A stretch of 64,000 nt of DNA from assembly GCF_041734735.1 (NCBI RefSeq), contig NC_134878.1, positions 19,024,202-19,088,201 of the forward strand, written 5' to 3'. The position numbers were made by a program, and so were the translations under genes. This document shows, piece after piece, positions 28,401-40,638 of this stretch (positions are counted from its first letter, which is position 1; every line of letters starts with the position of its first letter). Source of the DNA: Babylonia areolata (Eukaryota; Mollusca; Gastropoda; Neogastropoda; Buccinidae). The notes beneath the pieces are model-generated. The model saw only the letters and a list, made by a program, of their open reading frames with translations, did no database searches and had not been told where the DNA came from.

Positions 28401-29182
28401 CACCAAGAAGCTTCACACTATGCAACTGCCGACACTCCAACAGCGCAGACATGATCTTTGCCTTATCTTCCTCTACAAGGTGGTTGAGGGGTTGGTACCG
28501 GCCATACCACCTGCCAAGTACTTAACCCCACATAAACCAGGACGACTTATAATGCCACGAACATCTGGCGATCAGTATGATACCACCAGTGCGATCTCTA
28601 ATCATATAAGAAACAACACAAGAACATCCCAAGTCAGCAGATGTCAGACAGAGCAGTCATTTTTTGTTAGCACAGTAAAAGACTGGAACCACCTGGAAGA
28701 AAACATAGTAAGAGCACCAACTCCCGAGATCTTCAAAAAACTATTAACATCTCAACAGTGAACCTGCTAAGCTGCGCACATCCCCACCCGTCGAGATAAT
28801 GCCATGATCTTGGCGACAGCGATGAACTTAACAGATACAGAGAGGGGTAGAATGGATTGCATCCATGGCTGGCACTGTATCCGATTCATATTCAAAGGTT
28901 GAACCATAGTTCTCCATGCACCTAAAATTTTGAGGGTCAAAAATATAATATGGATTTGTCCGAATGCAGCGACGCCTCCTTCAGAAACTGAAACTAAAAA
29001 GTGAAGCTAAATGGGGTATGATATCTAAAATTATCAGATAGAATTTTCTTTTTTTATACCGTGTCCAGAGCGACGAATGTTGATGACTTCAGAGCCAGTG
29101 CAATTGTCGGCCACAGTTCTTTTATGTTGCTTGAGTTGACATCAACGACAGGCACTTCTGAAAATCTACTTGTACAAGCCAT
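20254..29182 (-). CDS. TOE1: target of EGR1 protein 1, 3'-exonuclease with CCCH zinc finger
   Basis: A nuclear (Cajal body) 3'-5' exonuclease/deadenylase of the CAF1/PARN DEDDh group, known to trim 3' ends of snRNA precursors. Six exons, minus strand: 29182-29060, 28236-28196, 26085-25767, 22863-22577, 21950-21767 and 20919-20254. Phases agree and the total is 1620 nt = 539 residues; human has 510. Motif I is [15 protein letters not shown], spanning the exon 1/2 junction (D40, E42). Motif II is [14 protein letters not shown] (D201). Motif III is [11 protein letters not shown] (H456, D461). A CCCH finger, C314-x8-C323-x5-C329-x3-H333, is split between exons 5 and 6 and is inserted between motifs II and III, as in human TOE1. 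A basic RKRRHR (350-355) is a likely nuclear localisation signal, and an acidic/serine-rich linker follows. Introns 1-3 carry LINE and SINE insertions. All catalytic residues are present, so activity is expected. The gene is head to head with DCAF15. Confidence 0.96.
21120..21345 (-). repeat. diverged SINE2-like repeat with tRNA-like head (TOE1 intron 5)
   Basis: The plus strand shows the core in reverse complement (GCAGGGACAATCTTTTTATT, then GCCATGGGTTCTTTTACATG). It ends near 21340 with a head containing TGGGATTTTAACCTG and CAAGTAACCGCTAGGCCAAC, the positions of the B- and A-box. It is more diverged than the copy at 448-728. Confidence 0.6.
21951..22576 (-). other. TOE1 intron 4
   Basis: AT-rich sequence in which no repeat family or RNA gene was recognised. 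Confidence 0.7.
23280..25152 (-). repeat. SINE1 copy, tail type A, split by a LINE (TOE1 intron 3)
   Basis: The left part (23280-23689) holds the tail (GTTCGTGGGCTACAACTACC) and body. The body piece around CATAACCCACCGAACGCTGA is present twice in tandem (about 23395-23545 and 23572-23685). The right part (25028-25152) continues with TTCAGGCACAAGCATGTCTG, CCACCCTTTACCCACCAGGC and the tRNA-like head region. The two parts join in order once the LINE at 23690-25027 is disregarded. Confidence 0.85.
23690..25027 (-). mobile_element. CR1/L2-like LINE, 5'-truncated, long open RT frame
   Basis: On the minus strand an uninterrupted frame of about 400 codons covers the reverse transcriptase from before [17 protein letters not shown] through [20 protein letters not shown] and the catalytic YADDTQL. 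It ends in the C-terminal region [25 protein letters not shown] and [12 protein letters not shown]. The endonuclease and ORF1 are missing (5' truncation). The 3' end contains AGCGCTATATAAATACCATT followed by (ATT)n. AGCTT flanks the insertion on both sides, a short possible target duplication. The frame has no stop or shift, so insertion is likely recent; the copy cannot be autonomous. Confidence 0.9.
25360..25411. repeat. (TA)n microsatellite
   Basis: TATATA tract with one TGTA interruption, in TOE1 intron 3. Confidence 0.95.
27444..27812 (-). repeat. ~370-bp retroposon R370, copy 1 (TOE1 intron 2)
   Basis: Nearly the same sequence as 51683-52052: GATAGTCAGTCGTGTCCAAC, AGCAGAGGAGGCAACTGCTG, CCCACTCTCTCAGCCAAGAG and GGTTCCCAAAGGCCAACTAG, through to CTTATGTCAATCTGTGATAT. 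AGATCTA stands at both edges (27437-27443, 27813-27819), a candidate target duplication. No tRNA boxes or long coding frame were seen. Confidence 0.75.
28338..29005 (+). mobile_element. LINE 3' fragment (RT C-terminus plus 3' UTR), TOE1 intron 1
   Basis: The frame at 28339-28761 encodes [45 protein letters not shown] and a final [20 protein letters not shown]. This is the conserved tail region of jockey/I/CR1-group reverse transcriptases. Downstream comes a 3' UTR ending GGATTTGTCCGAATGCAGCG, ACGCCTCCTTCAGAAACTG and AAACT. That ending matches the SINE2 3' end. The upstream RT core is missing (5' truncation). It lies in the opposite orientation to TOE1. Confidence 0.85.
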
Positions 29183-29501
29183 CTTTGCACGTCTAACAAA
29201 CGTCAAAGATTCCGCCACGATGCCTGGTTAAAATACCGGATGTGTTCGGATTGACTCCCCTTGAAAAGCAAGCAGACGACATTTAAACGTCTTCTCAGTG
29301 TTTTGTTCCTCAAACGTTTAACCACAGTTTTCTTATATCAAAAATCTTTAATTATATCAGTTTTGTATTTCATTTACAGCTCAAGTGTCATTTCTTTTTC
29401 TTACACTGAGTATGATATGGAAAAATTGACACACGTTACTTGACCACTGGGCTGGCCGCAGTTCAAGGGACGTAAACCAAACACGACATGAAGGGTTTGA
29501 A
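29183..29501. promoter_or_regulatory. bidirectional promoter of TOE1 and DCAF15
   Basis: 319 bp separate the divergent ATGs. An ETS-like ACCGGATGTG lies at 29235-29244. YY1-like AAATGGCGGC overlaps the DCAF15 start (29501-29510), and AAAGATGGC (minus strand) overlaps the TOE1 start. No TATA box was seen. Confidence 0.7.
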
Positions 29502-32500
29502 ATGGCGGCCAGTGTTGTGAAGAAACTGGCCGCAAGAGAGGTCAGTTTCTCACATTTTCTGAAGATTTCATCAGTGCTTCCCTCCTCTGTGTCTGTTCAC
29601 AATCTGTAGTATCGATTACATGTCACTGCTCGAATTACGCAGTCAAAAACAGAAAATATGCAGTTGTTCGTCAAGTCGAAGAACAATGTGGTCTGTAAAC
29701 AAGGGAAGTAATCAAATTATTTTAGACGAAGGGAAGAGAAAGAAGCTGTCACTGCTGATATTTTAGAATGTGTTGTTTTAAATAAACAACCATTTATTTA
29801 TGCGTTGGGGCAGTCGTTGTTTCAAACTTGATTAGATGTCTTTGATTATCCTGTTCAGTTCTTATGCGAAAAGACCGGCTTAGTTTCTGTTTGAACTGAA
29901 TTCATTTCAATTTATTGATTCACGTTGTCACATTTGCTTCTGAACAAAAAACATTTGAAAACGAGTGCATTTTCATGAAATGGAAGCCAAGTTATTTATG
30001 ATCCTATTTTCGATACAATTTCATTTTGATTGTCTGAAAGAGCTGTGAACACATCAACTAAACCTCTGCTGCTTGAACATTTGCATGATCAATTGATCAT
30101 ACTCCGTTTGTTCTTTGTTGTTTGACTAGTTTCTTGGGGAAAAGAATGCAACACTTGAACGACACATACTTGTGTACAAACAGACACACACATCACACAT
30201 GCATAGACATATAGGGAGATCTGGCTAACCCATATTTTAGAATATAATACAAGAATGATATTTTGAAGAATACAAAATTTATGTATTGGCTTTGGCAATA
30301 TTTTGGCTGATCTGTTCCATTGAAAACAACAATAATAGTGTGTGGGTTTGTCTCCCCCCCCCCCCCCCCCACTCCCCCCAAAACAACAACAAAAAACAAC
30401 AACAACAAAACTGTTAATGAAAACACAAAAAGTGAATAATACAGTTGGTATGTAAATGAAAATACTGCAAAATTGCAAACTTGTTTGATCCAAACAATTT
30501 ATTTACAATGATTGCATATGGCTGGATCTCCAGTCACAACATCACAACTATACAATTGTGTGGCAGGAACACCACATTGATAACACAGGCTAAGAAATAT
30601 ACTAAATTCTAATTAAGTCTTAAGTGTGTAAGGTAAATAAGAAAAATATGTGATCAATGATAAGTTTTTAAAGGAGTAGTTAAGACGCACAGCAGAGAAA
30701 AACATTTTTTTGCAAAAGTTAAAAAAAGAAAAGGAAACATCCAAAGTGAAAGATATGTGCCAATATTTTGAATGAAGAATAGTACAGAGATGAAATGTGT
30801 CACTTTCTCAGTGATTCTATTGTATCTGTTTGTGATTTGCAGTTAAACACATCCTTTTAGTCAATGTTTGTTCTCAACTTCCTTTCACTGGCATGGTTGT
30901 GAAATGATACCATTGTGAAACACTGAATACAGGAAGATGCAGCACACAACTACTGAATTCTTGAGACTGGTCTGAGAATGGTATAATATTTAAATTAATT
31001 AAAACAACAGTGGATATGCATGGTAAATTGTATGATATTTAGCTGAATATAAATGCTGTCCACTAAAATAAATGTATGAATATATATACTCATGATTGAT
31101 GATATGTCTGGACAGTTACTTATTATTTAAATTTTTCCTGCTCCATATCCAGGCACGGTTAGTATGATTGCTACTAGTACTAAACATTTGAATGAAAAGG
31201 TAACATGATCAAGTTGTTGATAGAACCAGTGGAAATTTGAACCATATATATGTAGTCCATGCTATCATGAATTTGCACCTAATGTCAGATGGTGTGAACT
31301 GCCTTTAACATTACAGTCCTGGAGAACAGAAACAGATAATTCATTGGTGATAGCTCCTATGAAGGGGTAAACAAACAAGATATGATTTGATTTTTTTTAG
31401 ATCAACATGAAAATATTTAAAAACATGAAACATTTGTTATCGCATAACATATATATGATTTTGAGCTAGCAATTTCTCCAGTGCAGTATAATCCTTTATG
31501 CAGGAATATTGACAAATTCCAGACATCATTTTGCGGTTTGGAAGACCACAACAAACTCTTAAAACACAAAAGATTGGCAGTAATATTTAGACTGAATGTA
31601 TTTTTCCTCAATCTCATTAAGAGCTGGGCACCTCAAAACAGAATGGACTTCATCTTTTACTTTTTTGCATACAATGGGCAAATCAAGTCTTTATGATCAG
31701 ATTTCCTATATATATAATAATGAGTAGCCAAACCCAGCACAATCACCCTAATTCTTGTACTAGTTGAAAGTATAATTTTCAAAGCTTTGTCCATATTCAC
31801 AATCAAATATGGTTTCACCTTGTTCATCTCACAAAGTTATATACATATACATGTATACTGAATATATTGCTGTTTTGAACTTAATTCATTTCATGCTTGT
31901 AATCTTCAATTAATTGGTTATGAATCAATCAAAGCAATTGAGCTATTATCAAATATATCTTCCATCAGTCCTGAAGAAGAGAACCTGAGAGATCCCGCCT
32001 CTTTCCACCTTTCAACTTTCTCCTTTCTCTTCCTCAGTTATTGCCAAAGTCTGTGTTTTCTGTGATTCCACAGGTTAGTGGAAGTTTTAGGAAACGGACC
32101 AATCAGCTACCATGGAAACTGTTCACAAAGATACCTGGCAGAATGTGCTACAAATTGAACTCTCTGGTTCCTTTGGCTATTCTGGACGAAGGGTGAGATT
32201 CTTTGTGTGAGATTCATCAAGCATTTTTCTGTGGATATGTCAGCAATGTATGCACAAAGTACTTTACCAGACAGGAGTGGTTTATGTCCTTTAATGATCT
32301 TTGTAGTCATGTGCAAATATGTTTGGTATAATGATGAGACATGCTACTTCACAGTTTGCAGAATCATGTTTTTATGAAATGCATTTGTAAGGTTGTAACT
32401 GCAAGGCTGTTTTAATTAGTAAATTTCCCAGTTTTCAAGAATTCACCTGTAGCACTAGTCACTTAAAGCTGAGTTGAGTTGAGTACATGTTTTTCACACT

Positions 32501-35500
32501 TGTTATTTCAAGAAAATTGCGAAATGTGGACATGTTTTATCAATCTGTCTAATAGTCTATCTTTATGAATGTGACTTTTTACTGTCAGTGGACTAATATG
32601 GTGTTTCCTTTTTTTCTTTTTGGCAGACATGTATTCCTTGGGTTCAGCAAGTCGGGTCAGTTTGTTCTGTCCTACTCACTGTATCTTGACGCGGAGGAGC
32701 ACACAGCATATCCCATCTATGTGTACAAGTTGCAGTGGTGGTTGTTCCTGCCTTGTAGGCCTCTGCAGCTGGTGAGTTACTTTCAGCTAGGCTGAAAACA
32801 ATGAAACCTGTCATCATGAAATTAGACAGAAGAAAATGGTTACTGATATTATTCACATCATTTATTTGTTACAGAATGTTTTGGGGACAGTGTCACCTGT
32901 TTTCTTTGTTTTCTTTTCTTTTTTTTTTTTCTTTTTTTTTTACAGTACTGGAAAAATGGAGTGTGTTGTTTGGATGTTTTTTCTTCCTATTTCAGACAAA
33001 TGCAATGCCTGCATACAAATATTTTGTTTTGTAATAAATATTACTAACCATTTTTTTTTTTAATGCAGATTTCAGAGGTACGGTTGTTTGGAGATGAGGA
33101 CATCACGCAGGATCTGTTTATAGCATATTGTGAATGGCCCCAAGATCCTGACAAAATTATCATCTATGGGCACAGGTATGTAGATTTATCTAAAAATTAG
33201 AAGCAGGATTTATATATATACATATATATATATATACAGTTTATATATGTTTGTGTGTGTGTGTGTGATCACACATACATGTTCTATAGGGTTAGCTACA
33301 TAATATACAGATACTGCATAACATGACCAACTTTTTTGTGCAAAGAATTGGGCAGCTCAGAATTACATAATTGATTATGTATTCAGATGACATGCATGTT
33401 TTTTGGGTTTTTTTTCTTTTATGACTGCAGTGTTTGTCAAAAGCTTTTCCATGTCTCATTATATCGTGCAGATCACAAGCATGTGATGAAAACTTTTGTT
33501 TATAGAGGTGAGAAGGGAGTGAGTTGGGGTGGAGTGAGGATAAAATGTATCATGACACCAAACAGAAAGCATCAATAGTAAAATTCAGCGAGTTGGACAT
33601 ATTTTTATTTCAGATTTTAGTAGCTTTATAATCAAGTTACAGTCTTTAATGTTTATTCTTTTCATTTTTCAAAGTTGATAAGCCTGCATACTGACAGTCT
33701 TTACAAAAGTGGTGTTTTTTGACAGTGTGCCTGGTGCAAATGAGGACTCTTGCCAGTGCTTTCTGACCATCACAGCTCATCCTTCAGTCGGTAACTGTCA
33801 GCACTGCCACTACCCCACCAAAAAACGTAAGGCCCATACTTGTTTGCTGGTTCATTCTGCATGTTGAAAAAGAAATGAAAAACAAAAAACAGAACAATGA
33901 AGTGAAGGAATACATACTCTGTATGTTATCAAACAAGTATGCAAACGTGAACACACATGCTCTCGCGCGCACACACACGCACACACACACAGAACATTTG
34001 CATTTTTCATGAACTTAAGAATTTGTTTCAGTCATCAGGCTCAGTAGTTTCTTGAAACATTTGAGGGAAAAAATTGAAACGACTTCATTAAGTTCATGGC
34101 TTGACATTCAATGATTCATGTTTAATTGATTTTGTAAGCAAACAAAAGAGACTGAAAAGTTGTTGAAGAAACAAAAAACTGAATAAAAGTTCTGACACTT
34201 TACATATTTCAGAGGATAATCTGAAGCAGTTTTGTTCAAATGACATTTAGAACATATGTACTAAAATTGTAGTTTAAACCATACTGGTGTTTTTCATCAA
34301 TGAGAATGTGATGATTGTAGGAAATGTAGCGAGCATTCATTTCCAGTTGAAGTAAATGCTATAAATTTTCATAAGTTTTCATGCACGCATGTGGCAGAGT
34401 GGTATTAATTCTGTACTATACTGTAAATAATACTGCTAAATAGAAAGTTGAGACAGGCTGATCTCATAGTTAAGTACTGTGTCTTTTTTCAGCTCCTTGC
34501 ACCAGCCCTCGTATTCAGCAGTGCCTTCTCCACAGCTACTGTGTTCATACAAAATTTGACCTTGCTCCACCATACCCTTTCTTTTCCCCTCGTGTCCAGC
34601 TTCGTGTGGATGGCATTGTGGTTCTCAACACAGGAGACTCTCTTGTAGCTCTTCAGGTAGACACAAAACTACCTCTCCAAAGTTTTGATGATGCTGGTCG
34701 CCTGTCTGCCAAAATCTCTGACAACGAAAGTGAAAGTGGAGAAAGCGCTAACAGAACTATACTGGGTGCAGACCTTTCCATTCTTGGCACTGTGACAACA
34801 TACTACACTCAGGAAATAGCAGATGACAGATTGTCAGAAACATCCAGCCAAAAACGGCGCCAAGCTTCAGGGTCATCAATGTGTGAGATCTCAGCAATAG
34901 CTAGTGATGGTGAAGAGGAGAACTTTTATTCTCCGGATTTTTCAGAGAACAGTGATAATGACCAAGCAGATATGTGCAAAGGGGCACTGGAGGACAAACC
35001 GCAGCGCGTGTGTGAGAAGTGCCGGAATCCACTTCGAGGCAACTTACAGTGCACGTGTTCTTCTCTGTTGGTGGTCAGTGGGCATCGTCCAGCCTTGCGC
35101 ACCAGGAACGAAGGCAGTGCCAACAATTCAGAAAATGTAAAGAATGGTCACAGTGGCAATGGCCACTATGTATCTAGTCACGAGTGCCTGTCGCCCAAGT
35201 CACCTAAGTCACCCAAGTCACCAAAGAGTTCCTCAGGGTATCCAGACAGTTCACGTAGTCCCCACAGTGCTCATGCTGGTGGATTATCTGACAAAAACTC
35301 TGCTCAGCTAACATTATCAGACAGAGACACTCAACCCATCGCTCATTATTCCGCCAGTGGGCTTCATTCTCCTCCCACAGCAGTTGTGCAGAGTCCCACC
35401 TTTGAAGTGTTTGCTGGCAAGTATGTGCCCAGTGATTCTGAGGACAATCCACCCTGTACGTCACGCTTGCCTTCTTCACAGCGCTCCTTCTTCTCTTCCT

Positions 35501-35852
35501 CAAGCAGCCAGGAGAGTGGCAGCCGATCTCAAAGTTCAGAGAGTGTTATTGTGCACACCAACCACGCACGGACATTGACATTTTCTGTACGCAGGTTTGC
35601 CTTGGCCAATGAAGAGCTTGTAGATTCTCCACAACCAGCAGAAGGTAAAATCATTACAGTATTGTTATATAATAACATCTGCAGAGCCTTGTTTTTGAAA
35701 TTAGAAATCTGACAAAATATATTTTAATAATATATTAATAATAACAGTAATGTACATTTATATAGTGCCCTTTCTCACTAAGAGTCCACGGCACTTTACA
35801 TGAAAGAAAAAGTTTACAAATTACATAAATCATTCATGACCACTCTTTCTCA

Positions 35853-35883
<31 letters not shown>

Positions 35884-36853
35884 ACTCTCCCTTTCCCACT
35901 CCTCATACATCCAAAGTGAGCAGACATGGGTGGTGTTGGAGAACAAGGAGGCTGAGAGTGCTCATAGACAGGTTTTAAAAAGATGAGTTTTTAGTGATGA
36001 GCGAAAAGAAGAAATAGAATAAGATGCATGGATATGATTGATTGATTGATATGGATATTTGTATTGCACCTATCCTCGGTCAGAGACCAAGCTCTAAGCG
36101 CTTTACACACATGGAGTCATTTACACAACAGGCTGCCTTCCTGGGTAGAGCTGACTGATGGCTGCCAATTGGGCGCTCATCATTCATTTCCTGTCATTCA
36201 GATTTCAGGCACACACATCTACACACTGAGACAAACACGTAATATTTAACATTTTACGTGCATGACCGTTTTATTTATTTACCCCGACATGTAGGCAGCC
36301 ATACTCCATTTTCAGGGGTGTGCATGCTGGGTATGTTCTTGTTTCCATAACCCACAGAACGCTGACATGGATTACAGGATCTTTAATGTGCGTATTTGAT
36401 CTTCTGCATGCGTATACACATGAAGGGGGTTCAGGCACTGGCAGGTCTGCACATATGTTGATATGGGAAATTGGAAAAATCTCCACCCTTTACCCACCAG
36501 GCGCCACCGAGATTTGAACCCGGGACCCTCAGATTGAAAGTCCAACGCTTTAACCACTCGGCTATTGAGGAAGGTTGTTCCAGATGTGAGGAGCTGCAAA
36601 GAAGAAAGAATGTTCACCATAGGTTCTTGTATTGGCACAAAGAAGTTTCAAAATTTAACACTCAGAGGAAGAGTGGAGATTCCTTGCGGGAATGTGAACA
36701 CTGATAAGGTCAGAAAGATATGTAGGTCCTGCGGAGTGGAAAGCAGAATTAGAATAGCAGAGACACGCAACATTGTATTTAATTCTCGCTTCAGTTGGTC
36801 ATGATGCACATTAAAGCTTTATATATAGATGTTTCAAGTAATCTGTAGAGCAA

Positions 36854-36905
<52 letters not shown>

Positions 36906-39900
36906 TCTCTACAGACTACTTGAAAGATTCACACATACACAAACAAAAAACAGACCCTTCAGATTCCAAAACATTTACGGATTGAAAAAATGATAATGGT
37001 GAATTCTGTAGTTTGCAAAAGATTGAAAAGTGCTCAAATAGAGATCCATGTCAATGTTATGTTTGTAACAAAACTGGTATAAGATTGTTAGTACGATTGA
37101 ATAAGTTTATTTTTACTTGTGTTCATTAATGTTTTGCTTAAAAAAGATATCCCCCTTCCTTGGCACACACATGTGATTCATTTGATTTGACAATTTAACG
37201 TTGTGTTTCTTTTCTTTTTTTGAATTTTAGATGAGTATGACCTGGCCTACCGCAGCATTTTACCTGTTCAAGTGGTGTGGAACAAGAAACCACTCAACAT
37301 CATCCGGACAGTCAAAACAGATATGTCTCTGGTAAGACATGTAGTAAACGTGACAGTTCTAGTAAGGCCGCTTTTTAAGAATCTGACATCAAACATTTTT
37401 TTCAAAACCCTTCTCCCCAGCCCTTTCCGCCTGCTCACTTGGATGAAGGCCTAGATGTTGCTAACTGTTTTGCTGCTTCTTGAATGTGTTCTCAGTTTGC
37501 TGTTGTTGCAGTCATCATGTTAATGTTTTTCTGTGTCCAGTGTACACTTGTATGGTTTGCTGCCACAGTACTGTCTGTTGAGCATCAGGCTTCTTTGCTT
37601 GCTTCATAAGTTCTTCCTTAGAAGTTAGAAAGCATCTTCTTTTGCCATGAAAAGAATTCGTGACACAGGAGTATATACTTCAATTCCTGGAATGTATAGA
37701 CAGTTAATCACCTCTTCAGCTGTCACTTCTGGTTTCTTATATTGTTTATTTGTGTACACATTCTGTTAAGCAGCTGTGGTGTAGTGTATACAGTCCAGTC
37801 CATACCAAAACTGTCTACACTGCTCCCAAACAAAGCAAATTGGAAAGAAAACACTAAATGAAGTCTGACTCATTCAGTTTACAATTTTCAGATCACTGTA
37901 CTCCAAATGACGTTTGACATAGAGCACTACATGGTGGAAGCCATTCACAACGATGCAGACTGGGGACAACGCTACATTGCATTCTGTAACTATGATCTTC
38001 AGATCCTGGATGTGAGTTCTGTTCCTTCTAATGTTAATATTGTTCCAGGATGCAAAAGCATTTTATGCATGAATATGACTTTTCTCCCTCTCAGGCGGTT
38101 TCTTTTGGAATAGTTTGTTGTTTTTCCATTTCAATAAATGTCATTTAAATGGATAAAGGCAAAATGTCTCAAACCAGATAGAATGGATAATAGTCTGGTG
38201 TTCATGTTTTTGCTTACATGAATGTGTTTGTGTTATGGGCAAAGGCCCTGTAGACACATGTGTGAGACAATCTAGACTTTAACCTCTTCAGTGCCCCGTG
38301 ACATACATATGTATCCACAAAAATGCTTCGCTGTTTGCACCATGATGTACATATATGTCAGCGTCATTTCAGGATTTTTCACATTTCTGTTTTAAACTTG
38401 ATGTGTCCTAATAGCCACCATTTAGAAAGCTTGAAATGCCTGCTTTAATCATCCACAAGGAGCAATATCCCATCATGCTCTGTATGATAATTTCTGGATG
38501 TTGTTGTTAATACCCCCCTCATGATTGTTTCAAAATGGTGGATGACGAACCACAACTTTATACCCTGGTGGCTTGGAACAGTTGTGTTACAACAGAAAAT
38601 TGTGATTTTGCTATCCAAGATGTTAGAGAAGCTTCACAAGTCATTGACAACAATAAATTGAGTGCAAGGTGTGGCAAAATCTTCTCAGAAGGTTCGCTTC
38701 ATTTGATTGAAAGTTAGAATGGTGGTTTGCAGAGAGGAGTGAGGGTAGTTGAAAAGATAGATGCAGCCAGAAAAGGAGAGAAAGCAGAGCAGGAAGTAAA
38801 TATAGTTCTGTGTCTGACCTAGAGTTGACATGAAATACAAACCATCTATTTATTCAGGGCTGGGTGGGAGAGAGAGAGTGATGAAGGGGGTGAAAAGTGT
38901 TATGGGAGTCATGAAATACGTGTACAGCATGGTTTTAGAAAAGCACGCTTACATTGATCAAACAGCTATCATCTGTAAGGGAACTAATGAACAGTGTTCA
39001 CTCCCCCCCACCCCTCTGCAGGGTTTGATTATCTATCATTTTGTTTTGTCTTTACTGGAAACATTAAAAGAATGGAGAAGTTTTTGTGGGACTCTGTCAT
39101 CTGAGCATTTTAATTCATATACATTTAAAAGAAGTCAATATAAACGTAATAGTGGACTTACAGGGTACAAATATAGAATAAAATAGTCATCAGCTCAGAT
39201 GAAGCAGAAAACCATTATTTATTATCAGTATTTTGCATAATGCTATACAGGTGTGTCCAGACAACCAGAGTGTGTATGGTACAGTGCACACGCTAATTCA
39301 AGCCAAGGAGACAGTGGAAACAAGAAGCAAACCAAGGTATGCTGTATTTGATTGTGTACTCACAAATTCACTGGCCATTTTACCACATAGAATTACTTGT
39401 CATTACTGGACGTTCAGTAGTGAAATGTTGATCCACTGTGGCCAGGACTATACAGATTTGGTATGCTTTGGTGATTTCCATTGACATTCCTGTACTATTT
39501 TTCAGTTCTACAAAAAACAAAAAAAAATTTGGGACCAACTTATACATAATTTACAAATGATCAAATTGTAGTAGTTCAATGGGTTTTTTGTTGTTGCTCT
39601 TTAAGATATTTTTATGATCATAACTAATTCTGCTTTTTAATGTGTCCTCTTACCTGCCTGTCTGATGTCAGTTTTGGTGTAGAATGTTGCATTCTCTGTC
39701 TTCTGGAAATCCTGTGCTAGAAATTTCCTATTTTCTATTGCTCACTTTATTTCTGCCTTTTATCTTTCTTCATTATTATCTACTTTTTCTGCCTTCCCAG
39801 TCTCTTCCCCTTTCTTTCTCTCCAGCAAGCCTTGACAACTTTTTCTCTTTTCCGCAGTCTGTGGTGTACTTTTTGCACTGTTTTGCTCTGGCGATTAGGT

Positions 39901-40598
39901 AGTGAGATTGTTAACACTGGGATGGCCACTAGCTATTAATTATGCAGTGTTATTTGCTTGTATGTTTTATTCCTTTTTATGATATTTTTTTTGTAATGTG
40001 AGGATGATAAATTAAGCAGAAGGGCTGATGGCCTCAGCACAGCCTAGTCTTGTTTACTTTACTAAGGAGTTTAATGGTTAAGATATTATGTCATGAACTG
40101 TGTTTTTATGCTTTTTTGTTTTTTAAGAGATCATTAGATGTGACCGTTGTTGTTGGGTTTGTTTTTTTTACATGATTGAATGTTTATATAGTTTGGCAGT
40201 CCTGATATCGCCCTATATAGTAAGCTGTACTGTAAGCAGCATTATCAGATTACATCCATTCTTCCTTAGGGGGAAGTGGGGTGGGGTGGGAGGTGAAATG
40301 GTTGTCCTGGGAGTCCAGAACTTTCTTCATAAAGTTGTTTTTTTTATGTTTCAGGAGCATGGTCAAGCTGTATCAAACAAACTTCACTTTCTCTGTCAAT
40401 CTTTGCACAGGTTGGTTGATTTTAATTCCAGTAAAACCTTCATATAACAGCCTTTAACTTGGCATAAAAATATTAAGGACAGATACATGGTCAAATCAAG
40501 TTCGGGTTTAAATAAAATTAACAACTTCAGTGTCCATGAGAGTTGCTGGCAAAATACCCCCACCCCCTCACACACACACGTGCGCACACACGCACGCG

Positions 40599-40638
<40 letters not shown>

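Noticed and set aside
34606-35712. Single-exon 368-codon gene
   Set aside because: This is DCAF15 exon 6. The upstream frame continues to the acceptor at 34492, and a good donor ends the coding part at 35644.
38535-38717. 60-codon frame MVDDEPQ as a small host gene
   Set aside because: Lies in DCAF15 intron 8 behind a piggyBac-like end, so a transposon remnant is more likely; too short to decide.
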